From contig NZ_AP025281.1 of assembly GCF_024347195.1 (NCBI RefSeq), positions 1,674,001-1,738,000 of the forward strand: a stretch of DNA of 64,000 bases, written 5' to 3'. Numbering within the stretch: the stretch's first letter is position 1; each line of letters starts with the position of its first letter. The stretch is from Aliamphritea hakodatensis. GTDB taxonomy: Bacteria; Pseudomonadota; Gammaproteobacteria; Pseudomonadales; Balneatricaceae. Under the pieces are notes generated by a model, which saw only the letters and a list, made by a program, of their open reading frames with translations, did no database searches and was not told where the DNA came from. The position numbers and the translations under genes were made by a program. Shown here piece by piece: positions 48,057 to 56,992 of the stretch.

Positions 48057-48770
48057 TTACCCTTCAACGGTCCATACGCCGTTTTGCAGATCTCTGGTCA
48101 TGTTATTGACCGCTTCGGTGATCGCCAGGTTAAGTACTTTGCCGTTAAGGGTGGCATCGTAGCCTGCGGTGCCGCCAAAACCGATGATTTCGCGGTTGCT
48201 CAGTTCATATTCGCCGGCACCCTGAACGGCATAGATGATTTCCGATGTCACCACGTCTACGATGTTAAGTGAGACTTTTGCGTAGGCGCTTTGCTTTTTG
48301 GCTGATCCCAGAATGCCGAACAGCTGGCGGTCACCGGTCACTTTGCGGCCGAATTCGGTGACGTCTCCCGTGACGACATAGCGGGCGCCTTTGAGCTGTT
48401 GTTTGACGCCGCTGATTTCCGCTTCCTGGGCGATGTTTTGCATGTTCGTGCGATCAACGACTTTGTAGCGATTGGTTTGCTGAAGGTGAGTTTTGAGGAT
48501 GGTTTTGGCCTGATTACCTAACCGGTCAACTTCTGAAGAGAACATGCCCTGAAGGTAATTAGAGCGGTTTTCAAACTGACCAACGGCGAGGGTTGTCTTA
48601 ACGCCCTGATAAGGTGGCTGATAGGTGGCAACCGGCTCGGAGACGATTGTGCGTTTGGTTTCTGTGGCACATCCGGATAAGACAGAAGCACTGAGTACCG
48701 TCGCGACCATAAGAGAGGTTGCCAGTGTTTTTGGGGTGTTTTTTGCTGCAGACAGTTGAGGGAGAGGCAT
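48057..48770 (-). CDS. CsgG/HfaB-family lipoprotein
   Basis: 237 residues. After a basic N-terminus and hydrophobic stretch, LSGC (Cys about 33) is the lipobox. The CsgG-like domain follows: TLAVGQFENRSNYLQGMFSS, ILKTHLQQTNRYKVVDRTNM, LKGARYVVTGDVTEFGRKVT, and SLNIVDVVTSEIIYAVQGAG. CsgG forms the outer-membrane curli pore, but this shorter form, linked to DUF4810 and DUF799 lipoproteins, has no curli genes beside it. It is likely the first gene of a three-lipoprotein operon. Confidence 0.88.
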   Translation of the reverse strand: MPLPQLSAAKNTPKTLATSLMVATVLSASVLSGCATETKRTIVSEPVATYQPPYQGVKTTLAVGQFENRSNYLQGMFSSEVDRLGNQAKTILKTHLQQTNRYKVVDRTNMQNIAQEAEISGVKQQLKGARYVVTGDVTEFGRKVTGDRQLFGILGSAKKQSAYAKVSLNIVDVVTSEIIYAVQGAGEYELSNREIIGFGGTAGYDATLNGKVLNLAITEAVNNMTRDLQNGVWTVEG

Positions 48771-49278
48771 GACTACTTCCTTGTATGTATTTTAGAAGAG
48801 CGGAGGATGTCAAAGGTCTGTCGGGCGGTCAATTGTTTTTCCGGTCAGGGGATGTCTGTAAAGTACCTTCAGGTCGTAAATTACTATGGCTGACCGACAA
48901 AACATGACAGCCGGGGGCGGATATCTTTTGTATGCTAGTGGGTAGCCAGGGGTAAAGTAAGCTGGATTTTTGCTTATTTACGACGGTCTGTTAGAGGCAT
49001 GTTTTGCGCTGTTTAAGGCAGTTAGCAGCAGGTTGAAGGCTGATAAATACTGCTGGCATCATATTGCTCCAGCATCTGGTTCTAACTGATTTTACCGTGG
49101 TGCCATTAATTTATGGGGTATAGAGAAGCACTGTGCGATGTCGTTTTGAGTGCTTTGACACATTGTACGCGGTAGTTTTACAGATTGCGTGGCGGGCCTG
49201 AATCTTATTTTTTGGCTTGTCTGATCCGGCACTGCAGCAAACAAACAATAATAATGAGTTTCCTCAGAGGAGGTGAGC
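48771..49278 (+). other. Long upstream region of tpa, about 500 bp
   Basis: No gene is visible. The part nearest tpa holds a TTGACA at 49154-49159 with TTTACA 17 bases later, a weak sigma-70 candidate, and the paired TauR-like motifs listed separately at 49053-49085. The part near 48771-48830 should hold the promoter of the CsgG-like operon. Confidence 0.4.
49053..49085 (+). promoter_or_regulatory. Candidate TauR operator upstream of tpa
   Basis: CTGGCATCAT at 49053 and CTGGTTCTAA at 49076 start exactly 23 bp apart in the same orientation. The 10-mer CTGGTTCTAA recurs upstream of ald-xsc and of the DUF6506 gene. As I recall it, Rhodobacter TauR binds direct repeats of the type CTGGAC(T/C)TAA, which agrees at eight of ten positions. 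Confidence 0.55.
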
Positions 49279-50670
49279 ATGACCTTTAATGCTAATGAAT
49301 TTGACGCCAAAGAAGTAGTAAGCAAAGACCGTAAGAACGTATGGCACCACTTGTCACAGCATAAGCCTTATGAAGAAAGCGATCCGCTGATGATCGTTAA
49401 AGGCGAAGGTATGCGCGTTTGGGACGCGAAGGGTAACGAATACCTGGACGCTGTTTCCGGTGCAGTATGGACTGTAAACGTTGGCTATGGCCGTACAGAA
49501 ATTGCTGACGCTGTCCGTGACCAGCTGGTTACTATGAACTACTTCGCGCAGACTGCAGGTAACGTTCCTGCTGCTCAGTTCGCTGAGAAGCTGTTGGATA
49601 AAATGCCGGGTATGAGCCGTGTGTATTATTCTAACTCCGGTTCTGAAGCGAACGAGAAGTGCTTCAAAATGGTTCGTCAGATCGCTGAACGTAAATACGG
49701 CGGCAAGAAACACAAGATTCTGTTCCGTGAGCGTGATTACCACGGTACAACCATTACTGCACTGAGTGCGACTGGTCAGTTCGAGCGTAAGAACCAGTAC
49801 GGTCCTTTCACGCCGGGTTTCGTTGAAGTACCACACTGCTGCGAATACCGTGCGCAGGAAGGTGCTGATCTGGAAAACTACGGTGTCTGGGCTGCAAACC
49901 AGATTGAAAAAGTGATTCTGGAAGAGGGTCCTGAAACTGTAGGCGCACTGTGTCTGGAGCCAATCACCGCCGGTGGTGGTGTGATTGAGCCACCTGCAGG
50001 TTACTGGGACCGCGTTCAGGAAATCTGCAAGCAGTACGACATCCTGCTGCACATTGATGAGGTAGTATGTGGCCTGGGCCGTACCGGTACCTGGTTCGGT
50101 TACCAGCACTACGGTATCAAGCCAGACATGGTTACCATGGCGAAAGGTGTTGCTTCCGGTTATGCGGCTATTTCCTGCACCGTCACCACGGAAGAAGTAT
50201 TCAACATGTTTAAAGATCCGGAAGATGGCCGTATGGATTACTTCCGTGACATTTCTACTTTCGGTGGCTGTACTGCAGGTCCTGCTGCGGCACTGGTTAA
50301 CATGCAGATCATCGAAGATGAGAACCTGCTGGATAACGTTAAGATTCAGGGTGAATACCTGCTGGGCCGTCTGAATGAACTGAAAGACAAGTACGACATT
50401 ATCGGTGACGTACGCGGTAAAGGTCTGTTCTGCGGTTTCGAAATGGTTAAAGACCGTGAAACTAAAGAGCCTGTTGATGAAAGCGTATCGACTGCTATCG
50501 GTGCACACTGCATGGCAAATGGCGTAATCATGGGCCGTACGAACCGTTCTTTCAGTAAATTCAACAACACTATCTGCATGAGCCCGGCGCTGATCGCCAC
50601 TCAGGCTGATATCGATGCAATTGTTGAAGCACTGGATAACGCACTGGCTGAAGTAGCACCAAACGCTTAA
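49279..50670 (+). CDS. tpa: Taurine--pyruvate aminotransferase
   Basis: 463 residues from ATG at 49279 (AGAGGAGG six bases upstream; a GTG two codons earlier lies on the ribosome site). Class III PLP enzyme: VYYSNSGSEANEKCFKMVRQ near 115, LHIDEVVCGLGRTG near 258, the PLP lysine in TMAKGVASGYAAISC near 289, and DISTFGGCTAGPAAAL near 320. The sequence blocks and the neighbours xsc, ald and pta identify it as Tpa rather than a general omega-transaminase. It moves the amino group of taurine to pyruvate, giving sulfoacetaldehyde and alanine. Strong codon bias suggests high expression. Confidence 0.92.
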   Translation: MTFNANEFDAKEVVSKDRKNVWHHLSQHKPYEESDPLMIVKGEGMRVWDAKGNEYLDAVSGAVWTVNVGYGRTEIADAVRDQLVTMNYFAQTAGNVPAAQFAEKLLDKMPGMSRVYYSNSGSEANEKCFKMVRQIAERKYGGKKHKILFRERDYHGTTITALSATGQFERKNQYGPFTPGFVEVPHCCEYRAQEGADLENYGVWAANQIEKVILEEGPETVGALCLEPITAGGGVIEPPAGYWDRVQEICKQYDILLHIDEVVCGLGRTGTWFGYQHYGIKPDMVTMAKGVASGYAAISCTVTTEEVFNMFKDPEDGRMDYFRDISTFGGCTAGPAAALVNMQIIEDENLLDNVKIQGEYLLGRLNELKDKYDIIGDVRGKGLFCGFEMVKDRETKEPVDESVSTAIGAHCMANGVIMGRTNRSFSKFNNTICMSPALIATQADIDAIVEALDNALAEVAPNA

Positions 50671-50680
50671 TTCAGCTTAT

Positions 50681-50706
50681 CCGCAGGGCTCTTCTGAGCC
50701 TTGCGG
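50681..50706 (+). terminator. Hairpin after tpa
   Basis: CCGCAGGGCTC and GAGCCTTGCGG form an 11-bp stem (one G-T pair) with a 4-nt loop, starting 11 bases after the tpa stop. It lacks a T run, and may act together with the following long inverted repeat. Confidence 0.6.
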
Positions 50707-50716
50707 TCATATCCCG

Positions 50717-50796
50717 AAAATACCAGTCCGGTTTGGTTATTCATTCCTTAGTTGCAGTTTACTAAGTGTCTGATGATTACGCCGGACTGGTATTTT
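50717..50796. repeat. 15-bp perfect inverted repeat with 50-bp spacer between tpa and tauR
   Basis: AAAATACCAGTCCGG (50717-50731) is the exact reverse complement of CCGGACTGGTATTTT (50782-50796). As RNA it could form a terminator-like stem with a large loop; as DNA it could be a regulator site. ACCAGACCGG at 50900 is nearly the same as its inner half. Confidence 0.7.
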
Positions 50797-50887
50797 GTCT
50801 TGAGAACCCCGCCTCTGTCTTAGCGAACTGAGTCAGGCGTGTTATGCTTCTCATATACGCTGTTTTTACAAAAAATATAAATTAAAG

Positions 50888-50958
50888 AATATCTTAGCGA
50901 CCAGACCGGAGAGCAACCAAGAAGTGCTCCAAACTGTCTGGCCGGCAGGAAAGATATT
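50888..50958 (+). other. Structured leader region upstream of tauR
   Basis: Nested inverted repeats: AATATCTT (50888) with AAGATATT (50951), CCAGAC (50901) with GTCTGG (50936), and GAGCA with TGCTC inside. They could fold into one long stem-loop in the tauR 5' leader. It matches no riboswitch class I recognise. It may be an RNA element or an autoregulatory operator. Confidence 0.5.
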
Positions 50959-51050
50959 ACTCAGGCGTTCCGGTGCAGGTCCGTCGGGGTAAGGCTTTCT
51001 GACGGGTAGCAAAAGAAGTGCATGTAATTGGCGAATATAAGGCAAGATGA

Positions 51051-52526
51051 ATGTTTCAGCTTTTTCATTTGACTCCAGGTAAAGGCGGCAGCTTACAGCA
51101 GCAGCTACGGGAGCAGATTGCGACGGCGATACTTAACGGTAATATACCGGTAGATTCGCCGTTGCCATCCAGCCGTAAACTGGCACAGCAGCTGAATGTC
51201 GCACGTAATACCGTGGTTCTGGCTTACGAGCATTTGCTGGATGACGGTTATCTGCTGGCGCGTGAGCGCAGCGGGTATTATGTGAATCCGGACATTCTGA
51301 ATGGTCAGGTTAAGCTTGATGTTCCGGGTCGTCAGGAAGTCGATATTCCGGCGACTCAGATTGACTGGGCGAGCCGTTTCAAGCTGCGCCCCAGTGAGCA
51401 GAGTAATATTGTTAAGCCCCGCGACTGGCAAAGTTACGATTATCCGTTTATCTACGGGCAGTTTGATACGTCGCTGTTTCCGACGGTTAACTGGCGTGAG
51501 TGTTGCCGTGATGCGGTCAGTGGACCGGCGATCGGTGACTGGGCGGCAGACCGGTTTGATAATGATGACCCTTTGCTGGTTGAGCAGATCCGTACCCGGC
51601 TGTTGCCCCGCAGAGGTGTCTGGGCCTCGGCGGATCAGATTCTGGTAACGGTGGGGGCGCAGCAGGCATTATATATGCTGGCTAAACTGTTGCTGGATGA
51701 GGAGAGTGTCATTGGTCTGGAGGATCCGGGTTATGTGGATATCCGGAATATTGCCAGCCTGAATCCATCGCAGGTACGCCCAATTCCGGTGGATAAAGAT
51801 GGCATGCAGGTCGATGAAAAACTGACCGGCTGTGACCTGGTGTATACAACGCCGAGCCACCAGTGTCCGACAACCGTGACCATGCCCATTGAACGCCGAT
51901 ATGAGTTACTGAGGCGGGCTGAGGAAGATAATTTCCTCATCATTGAAGACGATTACGAAAGCGAAACCAATTTTAAGTCTAACCCGATTCCGGCGCTGAA
52001 AAGCCTGGATAAGAATGACCGGGTGCTGTACATCGGCAGTTTGTCGAAGACGCTGGCACCGGGATTACGGGTGGGCTATATGGTCGGTCCGGCTGAGTTT
52101 ATTGAAGAGGCCCGGGCTTTACGCCGCTTAATGGTGCGCCATCCTGCGGCGAATAATCAGCGATCGGTTGCGCTGTTCCTTGAGCGGGGATATCACGACT
52201 CGCTGATCATGAACATTATGCGTAACTATCAGACCCGCTGGCGGGCGATGGATGAGGCGTTAACGGAATATTTGCCGGAGTCTCACGATCAGCCGACGTT
52301 TGGTGGTTCCTGTTACTGGGTCAGGGGGCCGGAAGGGCTGGATACCCTTGAGCTGCAGAAACGGGCTATGGAGGAGGGGATTCTGATCGAGTCCGGTGCA
52401 ATCCATTTCCTCCGGGAGCCGATGCCGAAGAATTATTTCCGGCTGGCTTATTCGTCTATTTCGACGGACAAGATCGAGCCGGGAATTAAAAAACTGGCTG
52501 AACTGATCCATTCGATGGTTGAGTAA
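51051..52526 (+). CDS. tauR: MocR/GntR-type regulator with aminotransferase domain, probable taurine regulator
   Basis: 491 residues. N-terminal GntR winged HTH (about 10-75): LREQIATAILNGNIPVDSPL, SSRKLAQQLNVARNTVVLAY, YEHLLDDGYLLARERSGYYV. A linker leads to an aminotransferase-like domain (about 130-485) that keeps IIEDDYESE and the PLP lysine in YIGSLSKTLAPGLRVGYM near 335. MocR proteins use PLP to sense amino compounds; in Rhodobacter TauR activates taurine genes. The location between tpa and ald-xsc-pta, all in one direction, supports the same role. A structured leader and inverted repeats lie upstream. Confidence 0.88.
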   Translation: MFQLFHLTPGKGGSLQQQLREQIATAILNGNIPVDSPLPSSRKLAQQLNVARNTVVLAYEHLLDDGYLLARERSGYYVNPDILNGQVKLDVPGRQEVDIPATQIDWASRFKLRPSEQSNIVKPRDWQSYDYPFIYGQFDTSLFPTVNWRECCRDAVSGPAIGDWAADRFDNDDPLLVEQIRTRLLPRRGVWASADQILVTVGAQQALYMLAKLLLDEESVIGLEDPGYVDIRNIASLNPSQVRPIPVDKDGMQVDEKLTGCDLVYTTPSHQCPTTVTMPIERRYELLRRAEEDNFLIIEDDYESETNFKSNPIPALKSLDKNDRVLYIGSLSKTLAPGLRVGYMVGPAEFIEEARALRRLMVRHPAANNQRSVALFLERGYHDSLIMNIMRNYQTRWRAMDEALTEYLPESHDQPTFGGSCYWVRGPEGLDTLELQKRAMEEGILIESGAIHFLREPMPKNYFRLAYSSISTDKIEPGIKKLAELIHSMVE

Positions 52527-52536
52527 AGTGAAAATA

Positions 52537-52561
52537 AACCGCTCTGGATGAGCGGTTTTTG
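52537..52561 (+). terminator. Rho-independent terminator of tauR
   Basis: AAACCGCT CTGGATG AGCGGTTTTT: an 8-bp stem with a T run, ten bases after the tauR stop codon. Confidence 0.88.
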
Positions 52562-52652
52562 CTTTTTTGGCTCTATTCTAATTTATTGATTCTTATGATT
52601 TTTTACCGGTTTTGTTCGCTGGATCCATACTGGCGCAACTTGTAGCTCAAAT

Positions 52653-52685
52653 CTGGTTCTACTGTGTTTTGCCCGTCAATCCTAA
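52653..52685 (+). promoter_or_regulatory. Candidate TauR operator upstream of ald-xsc
   Basis: CTGGTTCTAC at 52653 and TCAATCCTAA at 52676 start 23 bp apart; the second keeps only the TxCTAA half. The spacing is the same as in the sites before tpa and the DUF6506 gene. It lies about 140 bp before the ald start codon. Confidence 0.5.
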
Positions 52686-52793
52686 TCTGTATCACATCTT
52701 AGCTGTACTGGTAGAAAGACTTCTGCTCAGTCAGAACGAGCAAAGTCTACTACCTTGTAATGAATAAAAAGAGCTAACGGAAGGAGTGGTGCG

Positions 52794-53900
52794 ATGTTGA
52801 TAGGTGTCCCGAAAGAGATTAAAAATCACGAATACCGCATTGGTATGGTACCTGCCAGTGTGCAGGAGCTGACCAGCCGCGGACATCAGGTCGTGGTAGA
52901 AACGCAGGGCGGTGCAGGTATCGGTTTTAGCGATGATGATTATCGCGCGGCCGGTGCGACCATTGCTAACAGCCCTGAAGAGATTTTTGCCAGTGCTGAT
53001 ATGATCGTGAAAGTGAAGGAGCCGCAGGCCGTTGAACGGAAAATGCTGCGCCCGGATCAGTTACTTTTTACTTATCTTCATCTTGCCCCGGATCCGGAGC
53101 AGACCGATGATTTGCAAGCCAGCGGGGCGACCTGTATTGCCTATGAAACGGTTACCTCTGATCGCGGTGGTCTTCCGTTACTTGCGCCGATGTCTGAAGT
53201 GGCCGGACGCATGTCTATCCAGGCCGGTGCAGCCTGTCTGGAGAAGTCTAAACAGGGCCGGGGTGTACTGCTTGGCGGTGTGCCAGGTGTAGAACCGGCA
53301 AAAGTGACTATTATTGGTGGTGGCGTTGTTGGTTCAAACGCGGCCCGTATGGCAGTCGGTATGGGTGCCCAGGTTGTGGTACTGGACCGTTCTGTTGATG
53401 TGTTGCGCCGGATTGTGTCTGAGTTCGGTACCACGGTGCAAACTGTATATTCCAGCAAGGCAGCACTTGAAGAGCATGTGTTGTCTGCTGATCTGGTAAT
53501 CGGCGGTGTGCTGATTCCGGGTGCGGCGGCGCCTAAGCTGGTAACAGCTGAAATGGTGTCCCGTATGAAGCCGGGTTCTGCGGTTGTGGATGTTGCGATT
53601 GATCAGGGTGGTTGTTTTGAAACGTCCCATGCAACGACTCACCAGGATCCTACTTATATTGTCGATGATGTGGTGCATTACTGTGTGGCAAATATGCCAG
53701 GCGCTGTTGCCCGCACCTCGACTCTGGCTCTGAACAACGCCACTTTGCCATTTATCGTGGCACTGGCGGATCTGGGCTGGCAGGAAGCCATTCGCCGGGA
53801 CAAGCACCTGGCAAACGGCCTCAACGTTCATGCTGGTAAGATCACCAGTGAAGAAGTCGCAGTGGCGTTAGGGCGTGAATATTCGCCTTTCAGCGCTTAA
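52794..53900 (+). CDS. ald: Alanine dehydrogenase
   Basis: 368 residues, full length. MLIGVPKEIKNHEYRIGMVP at the start, MIVKVKEPQAVERKML with the substrate-binding Lys near 75, TYLHLAPDPEQTDDL with the catalytic His near 96, the NAD-binding IIGGGVVGSNAARMAVGMGA near 175, and VDVAIDQGGCFETSHATTH near 270 are all intact. It oxidises the alanine made by Tpa back to pyruvate and releases ammonium, so taurine nitrogen is freed while the amino acceptor is regenerated. It lies 62 bp upstream of xsc and is probably co-transcribed. Confidence 0.95.
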   Translation: MLIGVPKEIKNHEYRIGMVPASVQELTSRGHQVVVETQGGAGIGFSDDDYRAAGATIANSPEEIFASADMIVKVKEPQAVERKMLRPDQLLFTYLHLAPDPEQTDDLQASGATCIAYETVTSDRGGLPLLAPMSEVAGRMSIQAGAACLEKSKQGRGVLLGGVPGVEPAKVTIIGGGVVGSNAARMAVGMGAQVVVLDRSVDVLRRIVSEFGTTVQTVYSSKAALEEHVLSADLVIGGVLIPGAAAPKLVTAEMVSRMKPGSAVVDVAIDQGGCFETSHATTHQDPTYIVDDVVHYCVANMPGAVARTSTLALNNATLPFIVALADLGWQEAIRRDKHLANGLNVHAGKITSEEVAVALGREYSPFSA

Positions 53901-53962
53901 TTGTTAACTGATGTGGCGTTAATTCCGGTTAACGCCTTTTAATATAATAAGGAATTCTAATT

Positions 53963-55726
53963 ATGGCTCGTATGACTCCTAGTGAAGCATTTGTAGAAAC
54001 CCTTGTTGCCAACGGTGTTACTGACTGTTTTGGTATCATGGGTTCTGCATTTATGGATGCGATGGATATTTTCACCCCGGCAGGTATCCGTTTGATCCCT
54101 GTAGTGCATGAGCAAGGTGCTGGCCATATGGCTGACGGTTACGCTCGTGTATCTGGTCGTCACGGTGTTTGTATCGCTCAGAACGGTCCTGGTATTACTA
54201 ACTTCGTTACTGCGATCGCTGCTGCATACTGGGCTCACTCTCCGGTTGTATGTATCACTCCAGAAACCGGTACTAACTCTCAGGGTCTGGGTGGTTTCCA
54301 GGAAGCTGAACAGCTGCCATTCTTCGAAACTATCACTAAGTATCAGGTAAGTGTTGTAAACAACACCCGTATGGCTGAACTGACTGCTCGCTGCTTCGAC
54401 CGCGCGATGCTGGAAAACGGTCCTACTCAGCTGAACATCCCACGTGATAACTTCTACGGCGACATCGACTGTGAAATTCCACAGCCTATCCGTATCGAGC
54501 GTTCTGCAGGTGGCCCTGAGTCCCTGAAAGAAGCGGCTGAGCTGCTGGCTAACGCTGAATTCCCAGTAATGGTTGCTGGTGGCGGTGTTGTAATGGGCGA
54601 CGCTTACGAGCAGGCTATTGCCATCGCTGAACAGCTGGAAATGCCAGTTGTAAGCAGCTACCTGCACAATGACTCTTTCCCTGCTTCTCACCGTCTGGGT
54701 ACGGGTTCTCTGGGTTACCAGGGTTCTAAAGCAGCGATGCGCGTTATTTCTAAAGCTGACGTTGTACTGGCTCTGGGTACCCGTCTGGGACCATTCGGTA
54801 CTCTGCCACAGCACGGCATGGACTACTGGCCAAAAGACGCTAAGATCATCCAGGTTGACTGCAACCCTAAGATGCTGGGTCTGGTTAAGAAGATCTCTGT
54901 TGGTATCCACGGCGACGCGAAAGCAACTGCTAACGCATTGATGGACCTGCTGAAAGGCAAGTCTCCTAAGTGTCTGGACAACAAAGAAGAGCGTCTGAAG
55001 CTGGTTGCTGCTGAGAAAGAATCTTGGGAAACTGAGCTGACTGAGTGGATCCACGAGAAAGATGATTACTCTCTGGACATGATCGCTGAACAGGCTGACG
55101 AAGAAGGTAACTACCTGCACCCACGTCAGGTTCTGCGTGCTCTGGAAGAAGCTATGCCTGCAGACGTAATGGTGTCTACCGATATCGGTAACATCAACTC
55201 TGTTGCAAACAGCTACCTGCGTTTCGAACGTCCACGTTCTTTCTTCGCGCCAATGTCTTTCGGTAACTGTGGTTACGCACTGCCTACTATCATGGGTGCT
55301 AAAGTTGCTGCGCCTGAGCGTCCGGCTGTATCTTACGCCGGTGACGGTGCATGGGGCATGTCCATGATGGAAATCATGACTTGTGTACGTGAAGATATCC
55401 CTGTAACTGCTGTTGTATTCCACAACCGTCAGTGGGGTGCTGAGAAGAAGAACCAGGTTGAATTCTACAACCGTCGTTTCGTTGCTGGCGAACTGGAAAA
55501 CCAGAGCTTCGCAGGCATCGCACAGGCTATGGGTTCTGAAGGCGTTGTTGTTGACAAGCTGGAAGACGTAGGTCCTGCTCTGAAAGAAGCTATCCGTAAG
55601 CAGATGGAAGAGCGTGTTACTACCGTAATCGAAATTATGTGTACCCGTGAACTGGGCGACCCGTTCCGCCGTGACGCACTGGCTAAGCCTACCCGTCACC
55701 TGGATAAGTACAAAGACTTCGTATAA
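53963..55726 (+). CDS. xsc: Sulfoacetaldehyde acetyltransferase
   Basis: 587 residues, a thiamine-diphosphate enzyme. The N-terminal PYR domain has the activating Glu in PVVHEQGAGHMADGYAR near 50; the central domain runs to about 350; the C-terminal PP domain has SYAGDGAWGMSMMEIMTCVR near 459 and VVFHNRQWGAEKKNQVEFYN near 487. The last blocks are characteristic of Xsc and separate it from acetolactate synthase. It splits sulfoacetaldehyde with phosphate into acetyl phosphate and sulfite. Extreme codon bias (GGT, GCT, CTG, GAA) points to very high expression. A strong terminator follows. Confidence 0.96.
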   Translation: MARMTPSEAFVETLVANGVTDCFGIMGSAFMDAMDIFTPAGIRLIPVVHEQGAGHMADGYARVSGRHGVCIAQNGPGITNFVTAIAAAYWAHSPVVCITPETGTNSQGLGGFQEAEQLPFFETITKYQVSVVNNTRMAELTARCFDRAMLENGPTQLNIPRDNFYGDIDCEIPQPIRIERSAGGPESLKEAAELLANAEFPVMVAGGGVVMGDAYEQAIAIAEQLEMPVVSSYLHNDSFPASHRLGTGSLGYQGSKAAMRVISKADVVLALGTRLGPFGTLPQHGMDYWPKDAKIIQVDCNPKMLGLVKKISVGIHGDAKATANALMDLLKGKSPKCLDNKEERLKLVAAEKESWETELTEWIHEKDDYSLDMIAEQADEEGNYLHPRQVLRALEEAMPADVMVSTDIGNINSVANSYLRFERPRSFFAPMSFGNCGYALPTIMGAKVAAPERPAVSYAGDGAWGMSMMEIMTCVREDIPVTAVVFHNRQWGAEKKNQVEFYNRRFVAGELENQSFAGIAQAMGSEGVVVDKLEDVGPALKEAIRKQMEERVTTVIEIMCTRELGDPFRRDALAKPTRHLDKYKDFV

Positions 55727-55750
55727 GTCTTAGTTTTTATCGACAGCAAA

Positions 55751-55780
55751 CCGAAGGCCTCAGGCCTTCGGTTTTTTTTT
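55751..55780 (+). terminator. Strong Rho-independent terminator of xsc
   Basis: CCGAAGGCC TCA GGCCTTCGG forms a perfect 9-bp stem followed by nine T. Confidence 0.95.
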
Positions 55781-55926
55781 CCGGGTTGTCAGCTTTTCAG
55801 CTGTCACATCCTGTTCAAGACTTTTGTGAATAGCGCATCTACCGGTGATATATTCACAGCAGTTTTTTATTCAGATTATGCGCAGATACCGCGGTTGGCG
55901 GACGTCGGCGAGAAGGAGTCTTTTTT

Positions 55927-56925
55927 ATGACCGCATTAGAGAAAATTTTTCAACGGGCGAGTGCTGATCCGCGTTCGATCGTGCTGGCTGAGGGTAATGA
56001 CCCGCGTATTCTTGAAGCGGCAGTCAGTGCAACTGCGCAGGGTATTGCCGATGTTACTGTGCTGGGCAATGTTGATGAAGTGAAGGCTCTGGCGGTTGCC
56101 AATGCACTGGATCTGACATCCATTGCAGTACTGAACCCTAAAACCTCTGATGCCGCTGACCGTTATGCGCAGGCGCTGTTTGAGAAGCGCAAAGCTAAGG
56201 GCATGACCGAAGAGAAAGCTGCTGAGCTGATCCGTGATCCGCTGTATTACGCGCAGATGATGGTCCACCTGGGGGATGCTGACGGTTCTGTTGCCGGTGC
56301 CGTATACACTACCGGTGACGTCGTGCGCGGTGCCATTCAGATTATCGGTATGTCGGAAAGCAGTTCTATGGTGTCCAGCTTCTTCTTGATGATGATGTCT
56401 CAGCCGCACCACGATGTGCAGGGTGGAATTGTGTTTTCTGATTGCGGTCTGGTGATTGATCCGGATGCACAACAGTTATCCCAGATCGCAATGTCGGCAG
56501 CCGCCAGTGCCCAGACGATGCTGGGTGAAGAGCCACGGGTCGCAATGTTGTCATTTTCTACCCATGGCAGTGCCAACCATCCGGCGGTGGATAAAGTGGC
56601 TGAGGCGACCCGTCTGGTCCGTGAGCAGATGCCTGATCTTAAGCTGGACGGTGAAGTGCAGTTTGATGCCGCCATTGTACCGGCCATTGCTGAGCGAAAG
56701 GTGAAAGACTCTCAGGTAAATGGTCAGGCTAACGTACTGGTCTTCCCAAGCCTGGAAGCGGGTAATATCGGTTATAAGATTGCTGAGCGTATCGGTAAGG
56801 CCGAGGCGATCGGGCCGGTGCTGCAGGGCTTGAAAAAGCCTGCTAACGACCTTTCCCGGGGTTGCAGTGCTAAAGATGTGGTAAACGTAATAGCAATTAC
56901 CGTGCTGCAGGCGCAAAACCTGTAA
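55927..56925 (+). CDS. pta: Phosphate acetyltransferase, short form
   Basis: 332 residues, the single-domain PTA_PTB length without the N-terminal DRTGG region of the enteric enzyme. SIVLAEGNDPRILEAAVSAT, MVHLGDADGSVAGAVYTTGD near 120, IVFSDCGLVIDPDAQQLSQI near 165, RVAMLSFSTHGSANHPAVDK near 205, and LVFPSLEAGNIGYKIAERIG near 285 are family blocks. It turns the acetyl phosphate from Xsc into acetyl-CoA. It has its own 145-bp upstream region, in which TGTGAATA (55825) and TATTCACA (55851) form an inverted repeat, so it may be controlled separately from xsc. Confidence 0.95.
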   Translation: MTALEKIFQRASADPRSIVLAEGNDPRILEAAVSATAQGIADVTVLGNVDEVKALAVANALDLTSIAVLNPKTSDAADRYAQALFEKRKAKGMTEEKAAELIRDPLYYAQMMVHLGDADGSVAGAVYTTGDVVRGAIQIIGMSESSSMVSSFFLMMMSQPHHDVQGGIVFSDCGLVIDPDAQQLSQIAMSAAASAQTMLGEEPRVAMLSFSTHGSANHPAVDKVAEATRLVREQMPDLKLDGEVQFDAAIVPAIAERKVKDSQVNGQANVLVFPSLEAGNIGYKIAERIGKAEAIGPVLQGLKKPANDLSRGCSAKDVVNVIAITVLQAQNL

Positions 56926-56954
56926 TAACAGTGAAGGCTTAAAACGTGTCTGAA

Positions 56955-56992
56955 AACGTCGTTGCAAGGGCGAACCTGCAACGGCGTTTTTG
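56955..56992 (+). terminator. Rho-independent terminator of pta
   Basis: AACGTCGTTGCA and TGCAACGGCGTT form a 12-bp stem (one mismatch) with an 11-nt loop, followed by TTTTGTTT. Confidence 0.85.

Noticed and set aside
49354..50508. 384-codon open frame on the minus strand
   Set aside because: It is antisense to tpa and is explained by codon bias.
50888..51050. Glycine or guanidine riboswitch in the tauR leader
   Set aside because: The GGAGAGC-like element suggested it, but the conserved cores of both classes are absent.
53957..55699. 580-codon open frame on the minus strand
   Set aside because: It lies exactly opposite xsc, an intact and highly biased gene; the translation is low in family-like motifs and rich in Ser, Thr, Phe and His, as expected from the complement of preferred codons.
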